Assembly (NCBI GenBank): GCA_947464665.1
Contig: CANHXV010000005.1
Span: forward strand, 1 to 26,207
DNA length: 26,207 nucleotides
Source: Comamonadaceae bacterium
GTDB lineage: Bacteria > Pseudomonadota > Gammaproteobacteria > Burkholderiales > Burkholderiaceae_C
Direction: 5' to 3'
Below the pieces are notes generated by a model that was not told the DNA's origin, made no database searches, and was given only the letters and a program-made list of their open reading frames with translations. The position numbers and the translations under genes are program-made. Of the stretch, positions 7,917-18,016 are shown in pieces (within the stretch, counting starts at the first letter, position 1; each line of letters begins with the position of its first letter).

Positions 7917-9470
7917 ATGAAACCAATGACCACGACAAAACCCCAATCCCGCGCCATCACCATTGCCATTTTGGCGATGGGTGGTGAAGGCGGTGGCGTG
8001 CTCGCAGACTGGCTGGTGGATTTAGCGGAACACAATGGTTTTGTGGCTCAAACCACTTCAGTTCCCGGCGTCGCGCAACGAACCGGTGCCACTGTTTATT
8101 ACCTTGAAATGTTTGACAAGGCCAGCATTCCTGAAGGAAGGCAACCGGTTTTCGCGCTCAGCCCCTTTCCTGGTCATGTCGATATCGTGCTGGCCTCTGA
8201 GTTGATGGAAGCGGGCCGCGCACTTCAGCGCGGCTTGGTGAACCCACAGCGAACTACCTTGATTACTTCTTCTCACCGTGTGTATGCAATGACAGAGCGC
8301 ATTGCCATGGGGGATGGGCGAATGGACTCTGACAAGTTACTCGCCGGCGCCAAAGCCGCTGCAAAGCAATTCATTGCTGCCGATTTTTCGGCGATGTCAG
8401 AAAATTTTGGAAGCTTGATTGGACCTGCTTTGTATGGCGCATTGGCAGCGTCAGGCCAACTGCCCTTCGCCCGCGAACAATTTGAAGAAACCATTCAACG
8501 CGGTAGGATTGGGGTGGCCTCCAGCCTTCAGGCATTTGCAGCCGCTTATGAAGAAGCGGGACGTCAATTGAGGACGGGAATACTTGCCCCATTGCCTCAA
8601 TCTGAAGCAATCTCTCAAACAAAGCTGCCAGAGGTAGGCCCACGACTTCAAGACATGGCGAGGAGAATTCACAATGAATTCCGACCCGCCGCTCATGCCA
8701 AGCTTTTGGCTGGCATTGCCCGCTTAACTGACTATCAAAGTGAGCCTTACGCCACACTTTATTTGGACAGATTGGCGTCATTGAACCAAATGGCCCCTGC
8801 CAACGATTTAGGCGACGATATCGTGAACGAATCAGCCAGGCACTTGGCATTGTGGATGAGTTATGAGGACACGGTTCGCGTGGCTGATTTGAAAATTCGT
8901 CGCTCTCGATTTGAAAGAGTGCGTCTTGAAGTTAAACAAAATGAAGCACAACAGTTAGACATTAACGAATTTTTACATCCTCGCCTAGAAGAAATTGCAG
9001 ATACACTTCCAACCGCTTTAGGAAGATGGCTGCTCCGGACGACATGGGCACGGCAACTGGTCGGACGTTTCACAAAACAGGGCCGGATTGTCAAAACCAC
9101 TTCCCTCAGGGGTTATTTGTTGTTATACGCTGTTGCCTCGCTGCGCGCCACACGACCTTTCTCTTTGCGTTATTCAATTGAACAAGAGCGTATCAGCGCT
9201 TGGCTGAGCTCAATTACAGGACTGCTGAAAGTTAACGAAAAGCTTGCCTTGCAAGTGATTCGAGCGCAGCAGTTGGTCAAAGGCTACGGCGACACTCACA
9301 GTCGGGGCTGGCGTAATTTCCAGCGCTTGATGAAAGCACTGCCACAATTTCAACATGAGCCTGATGCTGCAAACAAGTTGCAACAACTTCAAAAAATTGC
9401 CTTGAGCGACGACTCAGAACAAGCACTGTTGACAAGCTTAAAGGCTCAAGGTTTACTGCAACCTAGCTGA
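7917..9470 (+). CDS. iorB: Indolepyruvate oxidoreductase-type gamma (IorB) subunit with DUF6537-like C-terminal region
   Basis: The 517-aa partner of the upstream subunit begins on the next base after its TGA stop. Residues about 15-215 form the gamma/IorB domain of 2-oxoacid oxidoreductases: glycine-rich MGGEGGGVLADWLVDLA, then TSVPGVAQRTGATVYYLEMF, a region that in relatives contacts CoA and the TPP site. Residues about 250-500 are a helical, charged region matching the DUF6537 extension found at the end of long proteobacterial indolepyruvate oxidoreductases. Its role is unknown. An in-frame ATG three codons in (7926) is an alternative start. Together the two genes encode ~1240 residues, about the size of the fused enzyme, so this looks like a split form. 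No ferredoxin gene follows. Confidence 0.87.
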   Translation: MKPMTTTKPQSRAITIAILAMGGEGGGVLADWLVDLAEHNGFVAQTTSVPGVAQRTGATVYYLEMFDKASIPEGRQPVFALSPFPGHVDIVLASELMEAGRALQRGLVNPQRTTLITSSHRVYAMTERIAMGDGRMDSDKLLAGAKAAAKQFIAADFSAMSENFGSLIGPALYGALAASGQLPFAREQFEETIQRGRIGVASSLQAFAAAYEEAGRQLRTGILAPLPQSEAISQTKLPEVGPRLQDMARRIHNEFRPAAHAKLLAGIARLTDYQSEPYATLYLDRLASLNQMAPANDLGDDIVNESARHLALWMSYEDTVRVADLKIRRSRFERVRLEVKQNEAQQLDINEFLHPRLEEIADTLPTALGRWLLRTTWARQLVGRFTKQGRIVKTTSLRGYLLLYAVASLRATRPFSLRYSIEQERISAWLSSITGLLKVNEKLALQVIRAQQLVKGYGDTHSRGWRNFQRLMKALPQFQHEPDAANKLQQLQKIALSDDSEQALLTSLKAQGLLQPS

Positions 9471-9498
9471 TACTGAATTTAGGCACAAGCCCATTTAA

Positions 9499-11020
<1,522 letters not shown>

Positions 11021-11024
<4 letters not shown>

Positions 11025-12340
11025 GCAGTTGGCAATTTGCCGCTTGCCTCATGTTGGGCGGCTCAACGGTTTTGCTGTTCATTGGCATGCCCGTCGCCCT
11101 GACCTTCATCAGCATCAACATCATTGGCGCTTGGCTTTATATGGGCGGCGAACCAGGCATGGTTCAGTTGGTTCGCAGCAGTGTCAGCTCAGTCATGGCC
11201 TTTTCTCTGACACCCATTCCCCTTTTTGTGCTCATGGGTGAAATTCTGTTCCACACGGGCTTGGCTTTCAAAGTCATTGAAGGTGTAGAGCGTCTCATCA
11301 TGCGAGTACCGGGCCGCTTGGCCGTGGTGGCCGTGGTGGCAGGCACGGTATTTTCAGCCATCTCTGGGTCCACCATTGCCACAACAGCCATGCTGGGTTC
11401 ACTCATGCTTCCGGTCATGCTGGCCAGAGGCTATCACCCCACCATTGCCACGGGCCCCATCATGGCCATTGGTGCTGTCGACATGCTTATTCCACCCTCG
11501 GCTTTAACTGTTTTGCTGGGTTCTTTGTCTGGCATTTCAATTTCCAAGCTGCTCATTGGCGGTGTCGTGCCCGGTTTATTGCTGTCCATTTGTTTCGTTG
11601 CATGGATCATCATTCGCGTGCGCATCAGCCCTCATTTAGCACCGACTGAAACCAATTTGATCGAGCACAAAGGCTGGGACCGCTGGCAGCCTTTCTTTGC
11701 TTATGTCTTGCCCACCCTGTCTATTTTTGGCGTGGTGGTGGGCGCATTGGCTGCGGGTTGGGCTACACCAACAGAATGTGCCGCACTGGGCGCTTTTGCC
11801 ACCATGGTGTTGGCCGCTTGCTACAGGGTACTGAAGTGGGATGCGGTGCTGAAATCACTCAAGGGGACAGCCGGCATCTCCGGTATGATTTTGTTCATTA
11901 TTTTAGGCGCCACCACCTTTGCCCAAATACTTTCCTTCTCCGGTGCAAGTACAGGTTTGGTGCAATTCATCACAGGTCAAGGCTTGTCGACCTCTTGGAT
12001 TGTGGTTGGCATGATGCTGATCCTCATCTTCTTGGGCATCTTTGTGGACCAAGTGAGCATGATGATGATCACCTTACCCATCTTCATGCCTATCGTGACA
12101 TCTCTAGGGATCGACCCTATTTGGTTTGGTGTGATGTTCCTCATTTGCATGCAATTGGGCTTGTTACTACCACCCCACGGTTTGCTGCTGATGACCATGC
12201 GCGGTGTCGCACCTCCCTCAGTCACCATGACACATATTTTCTTGGCCGTCGGTCCTTATGTGGTCATGAGCTTAATTTTGTTAACGGCTGTCTTTTTGAT
12301 ACCTGGGATCGCCACATGGCTACCAGGCTGGATTGGCTAA
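11021..12340 (+). CDS. TRAP transporter large permease (DctM family), second system
   Basis: The 439-aa polytopic membrane protein is the ion-coupled transport channel of the second TRAP system. Family features are LFIGMPVALTFISINI at the N-terminus, the FSAISGSTIATTAMLGSLMLP segment, AIGAVDMLIPPSAL and, in the C-terminal half, CMQLGLLLPPHGLLLM. The last two are the equivalent proline-bearing loops of the two halves. The start overlaps the DctQ stop by ATGA. After its stop 119 bp separate it from the ABC importer receptor gene; this gap contains a short inverted repeat but no strong terminator, so the operon may continue. Confidence 0.93.
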
Positions 12341-12377
12341 CTTATTAACGAATGGAACGGGAAAACCCCGATTACTT

Positions 12378-12406
12378 ACGTCACTGGTTTCGGCAAAGAA
12401 TGACGT
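12378..12406 (+). promoter_or_regulatory. ACGTCA/TGACGT inverted repeat upstream of ABC receptor gene
   Basis: ACGTCA at 12378-12383 and TGACGT at 12401-12406 are perfect complements spaced by 17 bases, in the 119-bp gap between the TRAP permease and the ABC receptor. It could be a protein-binding site or a leader stem that modulates the ABC part of the operon. There is no T-run, so it is not a terminator. The symmetry is short and may be chance. Confidence 0.25.
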
Positions 12407-12459
12407 GTTGCCATTTTGGTGCACGTTTTCTTTTTTATTGGTCTCATCAGGAGTTCATC

Positions 12460-13644
12460 ATGTCTTTTCCGCTAGTTAAAAGTCTTGTCGCCCTTACAGT
12501 TGCCGCTACCTTGACCATTCAGCCCGCTTTGGCTGCTGACAAAGTCAAAATTGGCTTTGTCAGCACCCTGTCTGGGCCTTCTGCGGCTTTAGGCGTGGAC
12601 ATTCGGGATGCCTTCCTGCTGGCTGTCAAGCTCAATGGCGGCAAGCTCGGCGGTCTGCCAGCCGACGTTTCCATCTCTGATGACCAATTCAAGCCCGATG
12701 TCGGTAAACAATTGTTCGAACGCTATGTCAAACGCGACAAAGTTGATTTCTTAACTGGCGTCGTTTTCTCCAACATCATGTTGGCAGGTTTGCCAGAAGC
12801 GGTAGACAACAAAACAATTTACCTTAGCCCCAATGCGGCACCGTCTCCAATTGCCGGCGCTCAGTGCACGCCTTACTTTTTTGCAGTGTCCTGGCCCAAT
12901 GATGCTTACCACGAGGCTGCTGGCCAATATGCCACCAACCTCAAAGTGAAGTCAGCGTATTTGCTAGCGCCCAACTACCAAGCCGGCAAAGATTCCTTAG
13001 CTGGTTTCAAACGCTTCTTCAAAGGCAATGTCACTGGCGAGGTCTATACCAAACTGGGTCAACTGGACTACTCCGCTGAATTGGCGGAAATTCGTGCTGC
13101 CAAACCTGAAGTGGTCTACACCTTCTTACCAGGTGGCATGGGCATCAACTTCATCAAACAATTCATGGCTGCAGGCTTGAACAAAGACGTTCGTCTCATT
13201 CAACCTGGCTTCGGTTCAGATCAAGACGTGATTCGCGCCGTCGGAAATGACATGATGGGCATTTTTGACACGGCGCACTGGGGCCTCGACCTGCCAAACG
13301 AAGCCAATAAAAAATTCGTAGCCGAATTTGAAAAAGAGTACAAGCGCCTGCCCACTTTGTACGCAGCACAAGGCTATGACACAGCGCTGCTCATTGATGC
13401 TGCTGTGCGTTCAGTCAACGGTAAGATTGAAGACAAAGAGGCCTTGATCAAAACTTTGAAGACTGTGAAGTTCAACTCAGTGCGTGGCGACTTCCGCTTC
13501 AATACCAATCATTACCCCATTCAAAACTACTACTTGCGTGAAGTCCAAAAAGATTCACAAGGTCGTTTGGTCAATCGCATCGTGGGACAACCCATCTTGA
13601 CAAACCATGGTGATGCCTACGTTAAAGACTGCCCAATGAAGTAA
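12460..13644 (+). CDS. ABC transporter substrate-binding protein, branched-chain amino acid (LivK) type
   Basis: The 394-aa periplasmic receptor is of the type I (Peripla_BP_6) fold. The start is set at 12460 because AGGAG (12449-12453) lies six bases upstream and the protein then begins with a proper signal peptide, MSFPLVKSLVALTVAA to QPALA, cleaved near residue 25. The open frame upstream of this ATG has no signal-like character. The mature start KVKIGFVSTLSGPSAALGVD is the classic opening strand and ligand loop of the family. In catabolic clusters such receptors often bind aromatic acids rather than leucine; the position between an aryl-oxoacid-type oxidoreductase and a Rieske oxygenase suggests that here (inference). 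Confidence 0.93.
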   Translation: MSFPLVKSLVALTVAATLTIQPALAADKVKIGFVSTLSGPSAALGVDIRDAFLLAVKLNGGKLGGLPADVSISDDQFKPDVGKQLFERYVKRDKVDFLTGVVFSNIMLAGLPEAVDNKTIYLSPNAAPSPIAGAQCTPYFFAVSWPNDAYHEAAGQYATNLKVKSAYLLAPNYQAGKDSLAGFKRFFKGNVTGEVYTKLGQLDYSAELAEIRAAKPEVVYTFLPGGMGINFIKQFMAAGLNKDVRLIQPGFGSDQDVIRAVGNDMMGIFDTAHWGLDLPNEANKKFVAEFEKEYKRLPTLYAAQGYDTALLIDAAVRSVNGKIEDKEALIKTLKTVKFNSVRGDFRFNTNHYPIQNYYLREVQKDSQGRLVNRIVGQPILTNHGDAYVKDCPMK

Positions 13645-13666
13645 CAGGGGAATTTAAGATTTCTCC

Positions 13667-14584
13667 ATGAGCAGTATTTTGATGCTGGAGCAGGCCTTGA
13701 ATGGCCTGCAGTTTGGTTTGATGTTGTTTTTGCTAGCGTCGGGTTTAACGCTGGTATTTGGCATCATGGACATGATTAACTTAGCCCACGGTGCCCTTTA
13801 CATGGTGGGGGCTTTTCTAACTGCTTGGCTGGTTCAATTAACGCAGTCATTTTTGTTAGGGGTCTTGTTGGCAGTGGGACTCACCGCTGTGGTGGGCATG
13901 CTGTTAGAGGCAACTCTTCTGAGAACGCTTTATGCGCGAGATCACTTGTCACAGGTCTTGGCCACGTTTGCACTGATTCTCATCATCAACGAGTCCGTCC
14001 GAATGATCTGGGGCTCTGACCTTGCTCTTTCTGCGCCACAAGCCCTTTCAGGTCCTGTTCAGTTGATCCCTGGTTTGCTCTACCCCAGCTATCGTTTGGT
14101 CATCATTGCAGTGGGCCTGGCCATTGCTTTGCTGTTGTTTGTGTTGGTGACCAAAACACGAATGGGCGCTTGGGTTCGTGCGGGCGCCTCCAATCGTGAA
14201 ATGGCCATGGCCATGGGCGTCAATATCAAAGTCCTCTTCACAGGCGTATTTGGCATTGGCGCCGCACTTTGCGCAGTCGCGGGTGCCATGCTTGGCCCAT
14301 TGCTTGCCGTTCAAGTTGGCATGGGGGAAAACATCCTTATTTTGGCGTTTGTTGTCATTGTGATTGGAGGGATAGGCTCTGTATGGGGAGCTTTTGTGGG
14401 TGCCATTTTGGTGGGGTTTGTTGACACCATGGGTCGCACACTGCTGCCACATTTATTTCGGGAAATTTTCTCGCCACAGTTCGCGAGTGCAGCGGGCCCT
14501 GCCGTGGCTTCTATTTTGGTCTATCTCTTGATGGCCGTTGTGCTCTTTGTTCGCCCACAAGGGCTGTTCTCAGGTCGCTCTTAA
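13667..14584 (+). CDS. Branched-chain amino acid-type ABC transporter permease (LivH family)
   Basis: The 305-aa inner-membrane permease has about eight hydrophobic helices. The LivH signature region ASGLTLVFGIMDMINLAHGA is at residues about 24-43, and the EAA-like coupling segment around AMGVNIKVLFTGVFGIGAALCAVAG is in the second half. The C-terminal VLFVRPQGLFSGRS is the usual ending of LivH proteins. It begins 22 nt after the receptor gene and 12 nt before the LivM gene in the canonical K-H-M-G-F order. Confidence 0.93.
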   Translation: MSSILMLEQALNGLQFGLMLFLLASGLTLVFGIMDMINLAHGALYMVGAFLTAWLVQLTQSFLLGVLLAVGLTAVVGMLLEATLLRTLYARDHLSQVLATFALILIINESVRMIWGSDLALSAPQALSGPVQLIPGLLYPSYRLVIIAVGLAIALLLFVLVTKTRMGAWVRAGASNREMAMAMGVNIKVLFTGVFGIGAALCAVAGAMLGPLLAVQVGMGENILILAFVVIVIGGIGSVWGAFVGAILVGFVDTMGRTLLPHLFREIFSPQFASAAGPAVASILVYLLMAVVLFVRPQGLFSGRS

Positions 14585-14596
14585 CGCAAGGTCAAG

Positions 14597-15556
14597 ATGA
14601 ATCGCGAAACTCCTCCTTGGCTTTGGACCTTGTTGCTGGTACTGGCCATTGCACTTCCCTGGGTATTGCGTGCGCATGGACAGGACTATTACATCAGCAT
14701 GATCAGCCGCATGATGATTTACGGCATCGCAGCGTGCAGTTTGAACCTCATTTTGGGTTTTGGTGGTTTGGTTTCTTTTGGTCATGCGGCCTTTGTAGGC
14801 ATTGGTGCCTATGCTGTGGGCATCATGATCACAGAGGGAGTGACCAGCGGTTGGCTTAACTTCGCAGTGGCCATGGGTGTCTCAGCGCTGGCCGCCGCTG
14901 TGATTGGCGCCATCTCCTTGAGAACCCGCGGTGTCTACTTCATCATGATCACTTTGGCTTTTGCGCAAATGATTTACTACTTGGTGAACTCCATCAAAGC
15001 CTATGGTGGTGACGAAGGTTTGAACATCAAATCGCGGTCTAACTTTGGCATGGGTCTTGATTTAAAAAATGATCTGACTTTTTACTTTGTCGTGCTCTTG
15101 GTTTTGGTGCTCACCTTGGTTATCATTTCACGCATGATGAAATCGCGATTCGGCCGCGTTATTTTGGCGATTCGTGACGATGACACGCGTGTGGACGCCA
15201 TTGGCTTTCCGGCATACACCTACAAATGGATTTTGTTCATCATTGCGGGCACATTGGGTGGTTTGGCAGGTGCCTTGATGGTCAACCATCAAAATTATGT
15301 CAGCCCCAACCTGATGCACTGGACACAGTCCGGCACCTTGATGGTCATGGTGATTCTGGGCGGCGTGGGCACATTGTCGGGTGGCCTATGGGGGGCCTTG
15401 GTCTTGCTCATTTTGGAAGACTTGATCGCCGAATACACCGTCCATTGGCAGTTCTATATTGGTTGGTTCTTGCTGGCGGTGGTGCTATTGGCGCCGCGCG
15501 GTTTGTCGAGCTTCTTCAATCGCGGCAAAAAGCTTGAAACAAAGGGCCATGCATGA
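14597..15556 (+). CDS. Branched-chain amino acid-type ABC transporter permease (LivM family)
   Basis: The 319-aa second permease is recognised by SLNLILGFGGLVSFGHAAFVGIGAYA (about residues 49-74), the LivM hallmark. In the second half RDDDTRVDAIGFPAYTYK is the cytoplasmic loop that docks to the ATPases, and the C-terminus ends LAPRGLSSFF as usual. The stop overlaps the first ATPase gene start (ATGA). There is no fused ATPase domain, unlike some LivM-LivG fusions. Confidence 0.93.
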   Translation: MNRETPPWLWTLLLVLAIALPWVLRAHGQDYYISMISRMMIYGIAACSLNLILGFGGLVSFGHAAFVGIGAYAVGIMITEGVTSGWLNFAVAMGVSALAAAVIGAISLRTRGVYFIMITLAFAQMIYYLVNSIKAYGGDEGLNIKSRSNFGMGLDLKNDLTFYFVVLLVLVLTLVIISRMMKSRFGRVILAIRDDDTRVDAIGFPAYTYKWILFIIAGTLGGLAGALMVNHQNYVSPNLMHWTQSGTLMVMVILGGVGTLSGGLWGALVLLILEDLIAEYTVHWQFYIGWFLLAVVLLAPRGLSSFFNRGKKLETKGHA

Positions 15557-16308
15557 GCCAGCAGCCTCTGCTCGATATTCAAAATTTGGTCAAAAGCTTT
15601 GGCGCTTTGCGGGCCACAGACCATGTCAGTCTACAAGTTCTACCGAATGAAATTCATGCGCTGATTGGCCCCAATGGAGCCGGAAAAACAAGTCTCGTGG
15701 CGCAATTGTCTGGTTTGCTTTCGAGTGACAGCGGTCATATTCTGTTTCAAGGTCAAGACATCACTGCCATGGCCACCCATGAACGTGTGCGATTGGGCTT
15801 GGCTCGCTCATTTCAAATTACGCGCCTCTTTAAATCGTTCACCGTCTTAGAAAATGTAGCGCTTTCCATCCAAGCTCGAACGGGCAACAGTTTTTCGTTT
15901 TGGCGACCCGTCAAACAAGAAGCCGAACTCACCGACAAGGCCATGAGCCTGCTGAATGAATTGGGATTGGCACCCCGCGCCGATCATCAAGCCAGTGAGC
16001 TCGCTCATGGTGAGCAACGTATTTTGGAGCTGGGTCTGGCAGTCGCCACGCAACCCAAGTTGCTGTTACTGGATGAACCCATGGCAGGTGCTGGTCCCGT
16101 TGAATCTGAGCGCATATTGAATCTCATCCTTCAATTGCGCGAGCAATCTGCGATTTTGCTCATCGAACATGACATGGACGCGGTGTTCAGATTGGCCGAC
16201 AGAATTTCTGTGATGGTCAGTGGCGCCGTCATTGCAACGGGTACCCCCCAAGAAATCAGGCACCACCCTCAGGTTATTGCCGCTTATTTGGGAGAAGAAA
16301 ACGCATGA
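15553..16308 (+). CDS. ABC transporter ATP-binding protein (LivG family)
   Basis: The 251-aa cytoplasmic ATPase has Walker A GPNGAGKTS (about 39-47), Q-loop region SFQITRLF, signature ELAHGEQRILELGLA, Walker B LLLLDEPMAGAG and H-loop LLIEHDMDAVF. These identify the LivG partner of the pair. The signature has A in place of the usual S (LAHGEQ rather than LSHGEQ), which is common in this branch. Start and stop both overlap neighbours by ATGA, giving strict translational coupling. Confidence 0.94.
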   Translation: MSQQPLLDIQNLVKSFGALRATDHVSLQVLPNEIHALIGPNGAGKTSLVAQLSGLLSSDSGHILFQGQDITAMATHERVRLGLARSFQITRLFKSFTVLENVALSIQARTGNSFSFWRPVKQEAELTDKAMSLLNELGLAPRADHQASELAHGEQRILELGLAVATQPKLLLLDEPMAGAGPVESERILNLILQLREQSAILLIEHDMDAVFRLADRISVMVSGAVIATGTPQEIRHHPQVIAAYLGEENA

Positions 16309-17012
16309 GCTTGCTGCAAGTGATCAACGTGCAATCGGCTTACCAAGAAAGTCAGGTCTTGTATGGTATCGATTTCAGCCTGAATGCGGGTGAATCGATG
16401 GGATTGCTAGGGCGCAATGGCATGGGCAAAACAACTTTGATTCGCAGCATTCTGGGCCTCAAATCCATTCATGGCGGTCAAGTTTTATTTGACGGTCAAG
16501 ACATCACCCATCAACCGGCTGACAAAATTGCACGCTTGGGCGTTGCGGTGGTACCCGAGGGTCGACAGGTTTTTCCGAACTTGTCGGTTGACGAACACCT
16601 CACCGCCTTTTTGAGCAATCGGCATCACAGCAAAACCCTTTGGACGCCCGCCCGGGTCTATGAATTGTTTCCACGTCTGGCCGAGAGAAAATCCAATTTG
16701 GGTTCTCAGCTTTCTGGGGGTGAGCAACAAATGCTGGCCATCGGCCGCGCATTGGTCACCAACCCACGCCTGATCATTTTGGACGAAGCCACAGAGGGCT
16801 TGGCACCACTCATTCGAGAAGAAATTTGGCGATGTTTGCGACTGCTCTGCAACGAAGGGCAAACCTTGATCGTTGTCGACAAATATGTCAATCGATTGAT
16901 AGAGATTGCCTCACATCACCTGATCATCGAACGAGGACAGGTGGCTTGGAAAGGCAGTTCTGACGCGCTGCGAGAAGACCGGCAATTGTGGACGCGCTAT
17001 TTGGGCGTTTGA
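16305..17012 (+). CDS. ABC transporter ATP-binding protein (LivF family)
   Basis: The 235-aa ATPase has Walker A GRNGMGKTT (about 36-44), VPEGRQVFPNLSV Q-loop region, signature LSGGEQQMLAIGRAL and Walker B LIILDEATEGLAPL. The switch position reads VVDKYVNRL; LivF proteins usually have VEQN here instead of a His, so this variant differs further and the pair may rely on the LivG site. It is the last gene of the long operon and ends 2 nt from the stop of the convergent LysR gene, with no room for a terminator outside coding sequence. Confidence 0.93.
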   Translation: MSLLQVINVQSAYQESQVLYGIDFSLNAGESMGLLGRNGMGKTTLIRSILGLKSIHGGQVLFDGQDITHQPADKIARLGVAVVPEGRQVFPNLSVDEHLTAFLSNRHHSKTLWTPARVYELFPRLAERKSNLGSQLSGGEQQMLAIGRALVTNPRLIILDEATEGLAPLIREEIWRCLRLLCNEGQTLIVVDKYVNRLIEIASHHLIIERGQVAWKGSSDALREDRQLWTRYLGV

Positions 17013-17014
17013 TT

Positions 17015-17914
17015 TTAAAAATCTTGAGCGACAGACTTCACGGCTTGCATCAATAATTTACTGGCGGGACTGAGCGTCCCTTTTCGACGACGGGTGATGC
17101 CCACCCGCCTTTCCCACTGATTGCCTGTGGCCTCAAGTGCTTTCAATTGCCCTGCTCTGACCTCCCAATAAACTAATTCCTTGGGAATAAAGGTCAAGGC
17201 ATCACTCTGCATCACCATGGACTTCATCAGCACTGTGGAGGTGGTTTCAACTTGGGCCACGGGCGGCTCCAAATCGTGAGAGGCAAAATAATCATCAAAC
17301 GCAAGTCGCTCTAACTCCCTCTGTCTAGGCAAAATCCATGGAAACTTCACCAACATGCTGGGGTTGACCACTTTGTGTTTTGCCAAGGGATGGTCTGAGC
17401 GGGCCACCACGGTGGCACCCTCTGTTAAAAGGTAGTCATGGGCCAACTCGGCATCTGTTGATCTGGCAGGTACCGAAGACAATGCAAAGTCAACCTCACC
17501 CTGCTTCACCCAGGGCATCAGGGCCTCATTCAAACCATACAGCACCGTCACATGGACCTCTGGGTTTTGCACGGCCAATACCTTGAGCGCTAATGGCAAA
17601 AGGCGAGTTGCTTCTGTGGGGCCGCAACCGATCATCACGTGGCCCCGTTGCGCGCCACGCATCGATTGGATTTCACCCACGGCGTTGCGCATTTCCGCCT
17701 CGATCACGCGACCATGCTCCATGAGTGCCTGACCAAAAGGCGTGAGACTGACTCCGAATCGACCACGCTCCAGAAGCCGAACGCCCAAGGTTTTCTCCAA
17801 GGCTTTGATGCTTTTGGACAAGGCGGGCTGAGAAATTTCCATCGAAGCAGCCGCTTCGGTGAGATTACCGTACCGTGCGGCCGCTAGAAAGAGCTGAACT
17901 TTTCTGTAATCCAT
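17015..17914 (-). CDS. LysR-family transcriptional regulator, divergent from the Rieske oxygenase genes
   Basis: The 299-aa regulator has an N-terminal helix-turn-helix (VQLFLAAARYGNLTEAAASM then ISQPALSKSIKALEKTLGVR, residues 6-46) and a LysR substrate-binding domain at about 90-295 beginning GHVMIGCGPTEATRLLP. This subgroup resembles the GbpR/CbbR-like branch more than the regulator at 4664-5599, so the two are not duplicates. It is divergent from the oxygenase alpha gene across 102 bp. One T-N11-A palindrome there overlaps its own start codon, which suggests autorepression, and another lies on the oxygenase side. It probably controls the oxygenase in response to an aromatic ligand. Confidence 0.92.
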   Translation of the reverse strand: MDYRKVQLFLAAARYGNLTEAAASMEISQPALSKSIKALEKTLGVRLLERGRFGVSLTPFGQALMEHGRVIEAEMRNAVGEIQSMRGAQRGHVMIGCGPTEATRLLPLALKVLAVQNPEVHVTVLYGLNEALMPWVKQGEVDFALSSVPARSTDAELAHDYLLTEGATVVARSDHPLAKHKVVNPSMLVKFPWILPRQRELERLAFDDYFASHDLEPPVAQVETTSTVLMKSMVMQSDALTFIPKELVYWEVRAGQLKALEATGNQWERRVGITRRRKGTLSPASKLLMQAVKSVAQDF

Positions 17915-17926
17915 AACCTATGGTAA
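17914..17926 (+). promoter_or_regulatory. Candidate LysR operator 1 (T-N11-A, overlaps regulator start)
   Basis: TAACCTATGGTAA fits T-N11-A with an ACC...GGT dyad and sits on the LysR start codon (17912-17914). A bound regulator here would block its own expression. It shares 9 of 13 positions with the second site 47 bp away. Seen by eye; binding is inference. Confidence 0.4.
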
Positions 17927-17958
17927 TGGAAAAAGCATGAATTGTTGTAGATCTATTG

Positions 17959-17974
17959 CTTGACCTCGGTTAAG
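17959..17974 (+). promoter_or_regulatory. Candidate LysR operator 2 (near-perfect palindrome) upstream of the oxygenase genes
   Basis: CTTGACCTCGGTTAAG is a 16-bp dyad with one arm mismatch and an unpaired centre, and it contains T-N11-A (TGACCTCGGTTAA). It ends 42 bp before the oxygenase start codon, so it would lie near the -35 region or upstream of it. The shared ACC/GGT core with operator 1 makes both more believable than either alone. Confidence 0.45.
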
Positions 17975-18016
17975 TTATGGTTTCGTGTTCATCTCAAGCG
18001 CCGAAATGGAGTTTTC

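Noticed and set aside
11758..12348. 196-codon open frame inside the second TRAP large permease
   Set aside because: The sequence is rich in His, Asp and Arg, a typical out-of-frame reading of a membrane protein gene.
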